Assembly (NCBI RefSeq): GCF_018688335.1
Contig: NZ_CP061316.1
Span: forward strand, 434,001-498,000
DNA length: 64,000 bases
Direction: 5' to 3'
Origin: Polynucleobacter sp. AP-Jannik-300A-C4
GTDB lineage: Bacteria; Pseudomonadota; Gammaproteobacteria; Burkholderiales; Burkholderiaceae
Shown here in pieces: positions 16,550 through 24,256 of this stretch (positions are counted from its first letter, which is position 1; each line of letters opens with the position of its first letter). The notes under the pieces were generated by a model. The model did no database searches and was not told where the DNA came from. It worked only from the letters and a program-made list of their open reading frames with translations. The position numbers were made by a program, and so were the translations under genes.

Positions 16550-16565
16550 TGGCACGGTCCTTGCA
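16550..16565 (+). promoter_or_regulatory. Sigma-54 (RpoN) promoter of the flgB operon
   Basis: TGGCACGGTCCTTGCA is a perfect match to the -24/-12 consensus TGGCAC-N5-TTGCA. Transcription should start about 12 bases after the -12 element, near 16577, leaving a leader of roughly 48 bases before flgB at 16625. It needs an NtrC-type activator, and such a regulator is encoded at 1-1380. Confidence 0.93.
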
Positions 16566-16624
16566 TATTCATATGTGAGGATTTTCCCCTCAGGATTTGT
16601 ATTCCCTTAACGGGTGGAGAGTAA

Positions 16625-17041
16625 ATGAACGCTGTACCGCAATACGACCCTTTAACTTTCGGCGAAAACGCACTAAAACTGCGTACGTATCGCCAGCAAG
16701 TGCTTGGGAACAATTTGGCAAACTCCGATACTCCTGGCTACAAAGCTAGAGATATCCGCTTTGCTGACGTATTGAAGGCGCAGCTAGATGGCAAAACATC
16801 CTCTAGTGCTATTGGAATGGCAACAACGCATTCAGCCCACATTCCTGGCAAGGTGCCCCAAGAAGATCCTCGCTTGCTCTACCGCATCCCAAATCAGCCT
16901 TCGATGGATGGCAATACGGTTGATGCTGACGTTGAGCTCACTGAATTTACTAAGAACTCAGTATTTACTGAGTCAGCACTCAATATGTTGGGTAGCACAA
17001 TTCGTGGTCGTATGTCTGCAATTACAGGTCAACCTTCATGA
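16625..17041 (+). CDS. flgB: Flagellar proximal rod protein FlgB
   Basis: Proximal rod subunit and first gene of the flg operon. The 138 residues carry the rod/hook N-terminal motif (QQVLGNNLANSDTPGYKARDI, here broken by family-typical variation) and the C-terminal helix with a coiled-coil pattern (TKNSVFTESALNMLGSTIRGRM). A GGTGGAG Shine-Dalgarno sits 5-6 bases before ATG 16625. Expression should depend on the sigma-54 promoter at 16550. The last four bases overlap flgC (ATGA). Confidence 0.97.
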   Translation: MNAVPQYDPLTFGENALKLRTYRQQVLGNNLANSDTPGYKARDIRFADVLKAQLDGKTSSSAIGMATTHSAHIPGKVPQEDPRLLYRIPNQPSMDGNTVDADVELTEFTKNSVFTESALNMLGSTIRGRMSAITGQPS

Positions 17042-17442
17042 GTTTATTAGGCGCATTTAATATCGGCTCGACTGGCCTCACAGCTCAAGCAATGCGCTTG
17101 AATGTGACTGCATCCAATATTGCCAATGCTGAAAGTGTCTCTGGACCGGATGGTCGCCCATACCGAGCAAGACAAGTGGAATTTACAGCGATCACTAAGC
17201 CAGGGTCTCCTGGATCTGGAGTTGAGGTTAGCAAAGTGTTGGAGAGCGATGCCCCACTAAGAATGGAGTATCGCCCAGGTCATCCAAAGGCAAATGCTGC
17301 TGGCTATGTGGAGATGCCAAACGTCAACCCAGTAGAAGAGATGGTGAATATGATTTCTGCATCACGTTCATATCAAATGAATGTGGAAGCAATGAATGTA
17401 TCTAGGCAATTGATGTTGAAGACCCTAGATTTAGGTAAGTAA
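17038..17442 (+). CDS. flgC: Flagellar proximal rod protein FlgC
   Basis: Proximal rod subunit of 134 residues, standard size. The N-terminal helix with the family motif ASNIANAESVSGPDGRPYRA and the C-terminal segment NPVEEMVNMISASRSYQMNV are both clear. The start overlaps the flgB stop by 4 bp, so translation is coupled. flgD follows after 36 bp. Confidence 0.97.
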   Translation: MSLLGAFNIGSTGLTAQAMRLNVTASNIANAESVSGPDGRPYRARQVEFTAITKPGSPGSGVEVSKVLESDAPLRMEYRPGHPKANAAGYVEMPNVNPVEEMVNMISASRSYQMNVEAMNVSRQLMLKTLDLGK

Positions 17443-17478
17443 TTAATAGAGAGCATGCGTAAAGCGTAAGAGGAAATT

Positions 17479-18180
17479 ATGGCAATCACCAATCCAATGA
17501 GTGGCATTCGTACTTATGACCCAACTACAGCGAATAAACCCGCTGAGGCATCAGCTACATCCACAAGCGGCGGGACTGCTGCAGAGCAAACGCAAAATTT
17601 CTTAAAACTCTTGATTGCCCAGATTCAGAATCAAGATCCAATGGCTCCAATGGATGCATCCACGATGACTGCGCAAATGTCACAACTCAATATGGTGAGC
17701 AGTATGGGCAATATGAATACGTCCATGACCGCCATGCTTGCACAAATGCAAAGTGTGAATTTCATGAACCAAGCCGCATTGATTGGCCATAGCCCAGCAG
17801 TTGCTGGTAATGGCATTGCATTTGATGGAGAGAATCAAGTTATGTTGGGCGCAAATGCAGAAAATCCATTGAAGTCAGTCGTTGCAACCATTACTGATGC
17901 AGCTGGAAATGTGGTTAATAGTGTTGATTTAGGCAACCTCAATGCTGGTATGGCCAATTTTATTTGGAATGGTCAGGATGCTGATGGCAACACAGTCGAT
18001 GCTGGAATGTACTACCTCAGCTTGGCTGGAACAAATTCAGCTGATGCAAGTGAGAACCCAACGGCTTATGTTGCATCAGCAGTTGCATCGGTAACTAAGG
18101 GTGCAAATGGCGATGCCATTCTGAATTTATTAGACGGAAGAGTAATTAATTCTTCCGAAGTGCAGCAGTGGATCAGTTAA
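17479..18180 (+). CDS. flgD: Flagellar hook assembly (capping) protein FlgD
   Basis: Hook cap scaffold that is needed for FlgE polymerisation and later replaced by FlgK. The 233 residues include the FlgD N-terminal signature (QNFLKLLIAQIQNQDPMAPM), a Met/Gln-rich segment and a C-terminal FlgD Ig-like/tudor region with DLGNLNAGMANFIWNGQDAD. Length and motifs are normal. A GGAAAT ribosome-binding site precedes the ATG. An AT-rich 85-bp gap separates it from flgE. Confidence 0.95.
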   Translation: MAITNPMSGIRTYDPTTANKPAEASATSTSGGTAAEQTQNFLKLLIAQIQNQDPMAPMDASTMTAQMSQLNMVSSMGNMNTSMTAMLAQMQSVNFMNQAALIGHSPAVAGNGIAFDGENQVMLGANAENPLKSVVATITDAAGNVVNSVDLGNLNAGMANFIWNGQDADGNTVDAGMYYLSLAGTNSADASENPTAYVASAVASVTKGANGDAILNLLDGRVINSSEVQQWIS

Positions 18181-18265
18181 GAAAAACGTAAGAAAAAATA
18201 AATAGTAGACAACAAACAAAAGTAAGCAAGATAAACAAAGTAAAGCAGAGATAAAAGGAAGAAAA

Positions 18266-20344
18266 ATGGGATACGGAATCGGATTATCAGGATTAAAGTC
18301 AGCCTCCGAAGCAATTGACGTTACCAGTAACAATATTTCCAACGCACAGACAGTTGGATATAAATCTGGTGAATATGTGTTTTCAGATCAGTTCTTCAGA
18401 GCGCAAGATCCGCAATCTGTAGATCGTGCTGGTATGGGTGCATATCGTATGGCAATCCGCCGCACTGGTAGTTACGGTACGGTTGTGAATTCCCAAAATC
18501 CTCTAGATATGGCTATTACAGGTCCAGGTATGTTCATGATGGCGAAAACTGTTGATGGAACAGTGCCAACAGAGAATCCAACCAAGTTCCAGTATTCACG
18601 CAATGGCCAATTCGCAGTGGACAATCAAAATCGTATTGTTAATGAAAACGGTATGTACTTGGTGGGATATCCTGCTGACTCATCTGGAACCATTATTTCA
18701 AGCGCAAAGTCAGTATTGATTCTCGACCGCACACCATTAGCGCAACAGCCAACTAGAAATTCAAGTCTTGAATTGAATCTCGATAATCGTGTCGATCCAA
18801 AAACGGGAAGCATATTCTCGCCAACAGATCCGAATAGTTACAGTCAAGCAACATCACAAACTGTTTATGATGACAAAGGTTTTGCGCATACATTGGCAAC
18901 TTATTACAAGAAAGTAAGTTCTCAATTAATGACGGTTACTGCGGCGGATGTTGGAACGGCAGCTAGTAGTAGTTTTACATTTAGTCCTACATCGACAATA
19001 AATAATTATGAAGATACTGCATTCAATGCGCTATCAGATGTTGACCCGTTTAATAGGCCTGCGGGCGAGCAATTTAACAGAATCGCTACGACAGCTGTAG
19101 CACTTGGTACTGGTTCGGCAACATTAGAAACGATCTATGAGTCAACACTAACGGCGCAGAGTGGTCAAGAAAATACTGTTGGGACTGTATATAACTTGCG
19201 TTTACGCGATGGTACCAACGTTACATTGACGCAAACTGTAGCAGGTACATCGAGCGTAAAAGCTCAATACACTGTGAATGTAGATCGTTTTGAGGTCTTT
19301 GCTACGATAGATGGAAATCCTGTTACACCAGATGCAAGTGTTACTCAGCCTACGAAACCAAATATAGTAATTACGAACGGCGTAGATTCAACAACGACAG
19401 AAAGTGCTGCAGTGACGTTTCGAGCGTTAGCAGCTGGAGAAACGCTAACAATAGGTGGTTTAACGCTTACAGCTACGGCAGCAATCTCGGCTTCAGCAGT
19501 AGCAGCAGGCTTTGCAAGCAAGACAAGTGGCGCTACTGCTGGGAATTCAGTTACTGGCGGTACTTGGTCAGGCACACTAACAGGGTGGGATACAAGTGCA
19601 GTAGCCTCTGGCGTGGTAACGTTCACAAGCGTTACAGCAACAGCAGATGTGTCTAACCTAACATGTACGCTAACTCCTGATGTATTGGTTGGTGGAGCTA
19701 CTGATAGAACAATTCTAATTGAAGGTGAGGAGCGAGAGGAGCAGCTATCTTTGGGCGTAATGGGCTTTATTGCTGGTAAAAATATTGATTCTCTTTCTCG
19801 CGATTCCTTTGGAACACCACAGTTCGCAACTAGATTTAATATTGATGCCTCACGGGGTGAGGGTTCTGTCTATGGTCAGACATTAAACGGTGGCTCAATT
19901 CAGCTTACCATTGAAGGTAATGGAACTACTGCATATTCATCTGCAGCACAAACATATACAAATACACAAGATGGTTCTGCGACATCGCAATTAGCGTCTT
20001 ACAACATAGATTCCAGCGGTAAGCTAGTGGCTCAGTATGATAACGGAAGCTCTGTTGTTAAGGGCCAATTGATTTTGGCCTACTTCAATAATCTTGAAGG
20101 ATTGATTCCGAATGGTAATAACACTTATGAAGCTTCTTCAGCTTCAGGTGAGCCGCTATTGAGCTTCCCAGGCGATGGTACTTTGGGTGCGATTCGCTCT
20201 AAAGCAGTTGAGCAATCGAACGTTGACCTCACAGAAGAATTGGTGAAATTGATGGTCTTGCAGCGTCAATATTCTGCTGTATCACAAGCAACTAAAGTGA
20301 TGGCGGCTACTTTGATTGATGATGCTATCAATATCGGTCGTTAA
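18266..20344 (+). CDS. flgE: Flagellar hook protein FlgE, oversized
   Basis: Structural protein of the flexible hook. The N-terminal motif (LSGLKSASEAIDVTSNNISN), D1 region and C-terminal signature (EQSNVDLTEELVKLMVLQRQ) are canonical. The protein has 692 residues, where about 400 is common. The extra material is a Thr/Ser/Ala-rich variable region from about 218 to 490 whose codon use looks different (many ACA, GCA, TCG, CGA and ATA codons), suggesting recombinational replacement of the exposed domain. Both termini are intact and the frame is open throughout, so it should be functional. A GGAAG ribosome-binding site precedes ATG 18266. Confidence 0.95.
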   Translation: MGYGIGLSGLKSASEAIDVTSNNISNAQTVGYKSGEYVFSDQFFRAQDPQSVDRAGMGAYRMAIRRTGSYGTVVNSQNPLDMAITGPGMFMMAKTVDGTVPTENPTKFQYSRNGQFAVDNQNRIVNENGMYLVGYPADSSGTIISSAKSVLILDRTPLAQQPTRNSSLELNLDNRVDPKTGSIFSPTDPNSYSQATSQTVYDDKGFAHTLATYYKKVSSQLMTVTAADVGTAASSSFTFSPTSTINNYEDTAFNALSDVDPFNRPAGEQFNRIATTAVALGTGSATLETIYESTLTAQSGQENTVGTVYNLRLRDGTNVTLTQTVAGTSSVKAQYTVNVDRFEVFATIDGNPVTPDASVTQPTKPNIVITNGVDSTTTESAAVTFRALAAGETLTIGGLTLTATAAISASAVAAGFASKTSGATAGNSVTGGTWSGTLTGWDTSAVASGVVTFTSVTATADVSNLTCTLTPDVLVGGATDRTILIEGEEREEQLSLGVMGFIAGKNIDSLSRDSFGTPQFATRFNIDASRGEGSVYGQTLNGGSIQLTIEGNGTTAYSSAAQTYTNTQDGSATSQLASYNIDSSGKLVAQYDNGSSVVKGQLILAYFNNLEGLIPNGNNTYEASSASGEPLLSFPGDGTLGAIRSKAVEQSNVDLTEELVKLMVLQRQYSAVSQATKVMAATLIDDAINIGR

Positions 20345-20366
20345 TAGAAAGTAATCGGCCAATCTC

Positions 20367-21128
20367 ATGATCAATCGCTACGCATACACCTCCATGACTG
20401 GAGCAACTGCTTCTACACAGCAGTTGGCGGTGACTTCGAATAACTTGGCAAATTCTTTAACGCCAGGTTTTCGAGAGGTGATTAGTGCATTCCGCGCGGT
20501 GCCGCTAAAGGGTGATGGTGTTCCTTTTACAGGCAACGGCGCTGATACGCGAGTATTTTCGGTTGAGACAACACCAGGTAGCAATTTCACACAAGGCCAA
20601 TTGCAAACGACTGGAAATGCTTTGGACGTGGCAATTAAGGGCGACGGTATGTTTACGGTCCGTCGTCCAGATGGTCAAGAGGCCTATACCAGAGCTGGTA
20701 AGTTCATGGTCAATGAGACGGGTATGTTGATGATTGGTAAAGATATACCGGTAGTAGGTGCTGGTGGAACCATCACGATTCCGATTGGAGCCACAGTTCA
20801 AATTGCTGAAGATGGTGCTGTATATACCCAGTTGCCTGGAACGCAGTTCTTGAATCAAGCTGGGAAGCTCAAACTCGTTAATCCAAATACTAACGACCTG
20901 GTTCGTGCAGCTGATGGATTATTTGATCTGCCTGGCCAACAGGCCGCAGCAGATCCATTAGTTAGGGTTGTGCAGGGCGCATTCGAAATGAGTAATAACA
21001 ATCCAACTTTGGCAATGGTGCAAATGATTGATCAGAGTCGACTGTTTGATTTAAATAGTCGTTCAATTACCTTTGCAGACCAAAATGCAAGATCAGCAAC
21101 TACCTTGCTATCGCTTTCAAGAGCTTAA
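20367..21128 (+). CDS. flgF: Flagellar proximal rod protein FlgF
   Basis: Rod protein of the hook/basal-body family with 253 residues. The N-terminal AVTSNNLANSLTPGFREVIS motif, central LDVAIKGDGMFTVRRPDGQE core and C-terminal region ending in NARSATTLLSLSRA are visible. Position before flgG and normal length support the assignment. It lies 22 bp after flgE and 28 bp before flgG. Confidence 0.95.
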   Translation: MINRYAYTSMTGATASTQQLAVTSNNLANSLTPGFREVISAFRAVPLKGDGVPFTGNGADTRVFSVETTPGSNFTQGQLQTTGNALDVAIKGDGMFTVRRPDGQEAYTRAGKFMVNETGMLMIGKDIPVVGAGGTITIPIGATVQIAEDGAVYTQLPGTQFLNQAGKLKLVNPNTNDLVRAADGLFDLPGQQAAADPLVRVVQGAFEMSNNNPTLAMVQMIDQSRLFDLNSRSITFADQNARSATTLLSLSRA

Positions 21129-21156
21129 CCAACATTAAATAACAAGAGAAAAAACA

Positions 21157-21945
21157 ATGTTACGTTCCTTATGGATAGCAAAAACAGGCATGGACTCCCA
21201 GCAGTTCAACCTGGACGTTATTACCAATAACTTAGCAAACTCATCGACTACTGCTTTTAAGCGTGTACAGCCGATGTTTCAAGATTTGCTCTACACAACA
21301 TTGCGCTCTGCAGGTTCTGCAGCAAATGCACAAAACCTCTTGCCAACCGGTCTGCAGATCGGTGCTGGAGCTGCAGTTACATCAACTGAACGAAACAATA
21401 TTCAAGGTGGCCTAGTCCAAACAGGTAATCAGCTTGATGTGGCAATTCAAGGTAATGGCTTCTTTCAAATTCAGTTGGCGGATGGTACCTTGGCCTACAC
21501 CCGAAACGGTCAGTTTAGTAAGAGTGCAACTGGTCAGATTGTGACGATGCAGGGTAACGTGGTTGCGGGCGGTGGAGTCATACCAGCCAATGCAACATCA
21601 ATCACCATTAACCAAGCTGGTTTGGTTCAGTACACATTGCAGGGTAATACCAATGCGATTCAGGCTGGTCAGCTGACAATGGCTAACTTTATTAACCCAG
21701 CTGGCTTGCAAGCCTTAGGTGGTGGTAACTTTATTCCTACACCTGCATCGGGCACCGCACAAAATAATATTGCTGGATCAAATGGTATGGGCACAACAAA
21801 CCAATACTATATCGAGCAATCGAACGTAAACGTTGCCGAAGAATTGGTAAATTTGATCGCGGCACAACGCGCATATGAAATCAATACACGTGCAGTAACG
21901 GCGTCTGATCAGATTTTGCAGCGCGTAAGCAATATGGGTCAGTAA
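21157..21945 (+). CDS. flgG: Flagellar distal rod protein FlgG
   Basis: Distal rod subunit (262 residues, the family length). The N-terminus MLRSLWIAKTGMDSQQFNLD, the core GNQLDVAIQGNGFFQIQLAD and the C-terminal motif QSNVNVAEELVNLIAAQRAY are all canonical. An AAGAG ribosome-binding site is upstream. The stop codon overlaps the start of flgH at 21945 (TAATG), so the two are translationally coupled. Confidence 0.98.
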   Translation: MLRSLWIAKTGMDSQQFNLDVITNNLANSSTTAFKRVQPMFQDLLYTTLRSAGSAANAQNLLPTGLQIGAGAAVTSTERNNIQGGLVQTGNQLDVAIQGNGFFQIQLADGTLAYTRNGQFSKSATGQIVTMQGNVVAGGGVIPANATSITINQAGLVQYTLQGNTNAIQAGQLTMANFINPAGLQALGGGNFIPTPASGTAQNNIAGSNGMGTTNQYYIEQSNVNVAEELVNLIAAQRAYEINTRAVTASDQILQRVSNMGQ

Positions 21946-22667
21946 TGATGAAATTATTTAGAGCCTATCGCGGACTTTCAGTGTCAGTGCTGAGCGCCAT
22001 TATTTTGGGAGGTTGTGCCAGTGCCGATCGTCCATCACTGCTGACAACACCATCTTCTGCAAGACCAAGACCAATTCAAGAAACCTCAGCAAATATGGGG
22101 AGCTTGTATCCAGCAAACTCTGGTGGGCCTTATGTGAATGCGGTAAGCCATCGCCCTCTATTTGAAGATCGTCGTGCGCGTAATGTGGGCGACACGCTGA
22201 CTGTTGTATTAAACGAGACAACCAGTGCAGCAAAGAATTCTGGAATGTCTGCTGCACGTAAAGCAAATGCAAGTTCGGAGTTTGGAAACACTAGCACAAC
22301 CCCATTTGGTCCCTACACAAGTATTGCTAATATCGCCAACTTTGGAGGTGCTGGAGACATTAAGAGTGAAGGTACTGGCGCAAGTGCAGCAAGTAATACA
22401 TTTGCAGGCACGATTACAGTGACAGTTGTTGAGATCCTGTCCAATGGTAATTTGGTAGTTGCTGGTGAGAAGCAAGTTGCCGTGAGTAACGAAGAAGAAA
22501 TTATTCGTTTTGGTGGTGTAGTCAACCCAAATACATTGGTCTTTAATCAAGTTTCTTCACAACAAGTTGCTGATGCGCGGATTGAATATCGTGGACGCGG
22601 TGCAACTGACGATACTCAAGGTACTGGTTGGTTTACAAGGTTGATGTTAAAGCTAGCGCCATTCTGA
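21945..22667 (+). CDS. flgH: Flagellar L-ring lipoprotein FlgH
   Basis: Outer-membrane ring lipoprotein around the rod. The 240 residues start with a lipoprotein signal peptide ending in the lipobox LGGC (Cys near 24). The FlgH core follows (LFEDRRARNVGDTLTVVLNE and the C-terminal IRFGGVVNPNTLVFNQVSSQ). It is coupled at both ends: TAATG with flgG and TGATG with flgI. Confidence 0.97.
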   Translation: MMKLFRAYRGLSVSVLSAIILGGCASADRPSLLTTPSSARPRPIQETSANMGSLYPANSGGPYVNAVSHRPLFEDRRARNVGDTLTVVLNETTSAAKNSGMSAARKANASSEFGNTSTTPFGPYTSIANIANFGGAGDIKSEGTGASAASNTFAGTITVTVVEILSNGNLVVAGEKQVAVSNEEEIIRFGGVVNPNTLVFNQVSSQQVADARIEYRGRGATDDTQGTGWFTRLMLKLAPF

Positions 22668-23800
22668 TGAAAAAGAAAACAAAGTTACTAACCAATCTTA
22701 AAAAGCAAGCGCTTGCATTGCTGTGTATTGGTGCAATGTCTACAAACTGCTTTGCTGATCGCATTAAAGATTTTGCCGATATTGCTGGACAACGTTCCAA
22801 CCAATTGGTGGGTTATGGTTTGGTGGTTGGTCTAGATGGTACCGGTGACCAAACAACACAAACTCCATTTACCTTGCAAAGTGTTTTACAGATGATTGGT
22901 GTGTTGGGTGTAACCATCCCTCAGGGTGGTGGTCAAACTCAATTACGTAATACCGCTGCCGTCATGGTCACTGCAGATTTTCCGGCACTGGCACGTCCAG
23001 GTCAGCAAATTGATGTGACAGTGTCATCCTTAGGTAATGCAACTAGCCTTAAGGGCGGTACCTTAGTTATGACCCCATTAAAGGCAGCGGACGGTCAGGT
23101 TTACGCCCAAGGCCAGGGAAATATTGTGATTGGTGGTGCCAGAGCTGCAACTGGCGGAGCTGCAACATCAATAAATCACCTGAACGCAGGTCGTATTCCA
23201 TCAGGTGGATTGATTGAAAAAGCCGTACCTTCACTACTTGCAGATGAATTTCTACAAATTGACTTACATCGCGCTGACTTTGCGCTAATGCAAAAGACTA
23301 CCGAGGCCATTGGCAGAAGATTTGGGTTAGGTACTGCGCTGCCAGTAGATGCAAGATCATTGAATGTCCGCGTTCCTGTGGAGCCATTACGCAGAACGGC
23401 ATTTATGGCCGCCCTACAAGATTTAGATGTACAGATGGTGAGTGGTCCTGCTAGAGTAATTCTGAACTCACGATCTGGATCAGTTGTGATGAATCAAGCA
23501 GTGCAATTATCACCATCCGCTGTAGCGCATGGCAACTTGACTGTAAAAGTTCAACAGAGTCCAACAATTAGTCAGCCGCTTCCGTTTAGTCGCGGGCAGA
23601 CTGCAGTTGCCTCACAAGATACTGCAACGATTAGCGATAGTGGAAAAGAAAATAGCTTGATTTCTGTGCCACCAGGAGCATCCTTAGATCAGGTTGTGAA
23701 AGCCCTCAATATGCTTGGTGCGACTCCACAAGATCTTATTTCCATACTGCAGTCATTGAAGTCTGCTGGAGCCTTGAGGGCGGAGTTAGAGGTTATTTAA
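22667..23800 (+). CDS. flgI: Flagellar P-ring protein FlgI
   Basis: Periplasmic ring protein surrounding the rod at the peptidoglycan layer. From ATG 22667 the product has 377 residues with a signal peptide (KQALALLCIGAMSTNCFAD) and the canonical mature start RIKDFADIAGQRSNQLVGYG. An alternative start at 22628 lies inside flgH and would place extra residues before the signal peptide, so it is rejected. The C-terminus ALNMLGATPQDLISILQSLK is typical. Its stop overlaps the flgJ start (TAATG). Confidence 0.97.
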   Translation: MKKKTKLLTNLKKQALALLCIGAMSTNCFADRIKDFADIAGQRSNQLVGYGLVVGLDGTGDQTTQTPFTLQSVLQMIGVLGVTIPQGGGQTQLRNTAAVMVTADFPALARPGQQIDVTVSSLGNATSLKGGTLVMTPLKAADGQVYAQGQGNIVIGGARAATGGAATSINHLNAGRIPSGGLIEKAVPSLLADEFLQIDLHRADFALMQKTTEAIGRRFGLGTALPVDARSLNVRVPVEPLRRTAFMAALQDLDVQMVSGPARVILNSRSGSVVMNQAVQLSPSAVAHGNLTVKVQQSPTISQPLPFSRGQTAVASQDTATISDSGKENSLISVPPGASLDQVVKALNMLGATPQDLISILQSLKSAGALRAELEVI

Positions 23801-24243
23801 TGAGTGCAATCAACGCCATCACTCCATCGATTGATCAGAGTAGTGCGAGGATAATTGCCAATAGCAATTCCACGCCTGCAATGGCTACTAATGAGGAAAA
23901 GCTCAAAAAGGCTGCACAAGGCTTTGAGCGTACTTTGATACGCCAAATGCTCAGCACTGTCCGAAATACGAATTTGCGTGGTACTGAAGAGCAGAGCAGC
24001 GCCTCCAAGTCCTATTTGGAGATCATGGATGATCACATGGCTGACATGCTGTCTAAGGGCCAAGGAATCGGTTTTGGCACCAAAATGGCTGAGCAACTCA
24101 TTCAGCAGGCAAATGCTGGAAAGCTAATCGGAAACGGCGAAATAGCCGTTAAACCATTGAATGCACCAAGAGAAACGCCAGTCTCAGCAGAAACTATCAA
24201 GTCACTCCAGAGGCCAGACGGCTTTCTTGGCGCACCTAAATAA
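23800..24243 (+). CDS. flgJ: Single-domain FlgJ rod-assembly protein without muramidase
   Basis: Rod scaffolding protein. The 147 residues contain only the N-terminal rod-binding domain (KKAAQGFERTLIRQMLSTVR followed by YLEIMDDHMADMLSKGQGIG). The C-terminal glucosaminidase domain found in beta- and gammaproteobacterial FlgJ (about 310-330 residues) is absent. A stop closes the frame at 24243 and flgK starts 14 bp later, so this is not a recent frameshift. A separate lytic enzyme may supply the peptidoglycan-opening activity. Short FlgJ forms are known from alphaproteobacteria and others. Confidence 0.93.
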   Translation: MSAINAITPSIDQSSARIIANSNSTPAMATNEEKLKKAAQGFERTLIRQMLSTVRNTNLRGTEEQSSASKSYLEIMDDHMADMLSKGQGIGFGTKMAEQLIQQANAGKLIGNGEIAVKPLNAPRETPVSAETIKSLQRPDGFLGAPK

Positions 24244-24256
24244 GTAAAGGCTCAAT

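Noticed and set aside
22628..22666. Earlier GTG start for flgI inside flgH
   Set aside because: It extends ahead of a normal signal peptide; ATG 22667 forms a TGATG coupling with flgH.
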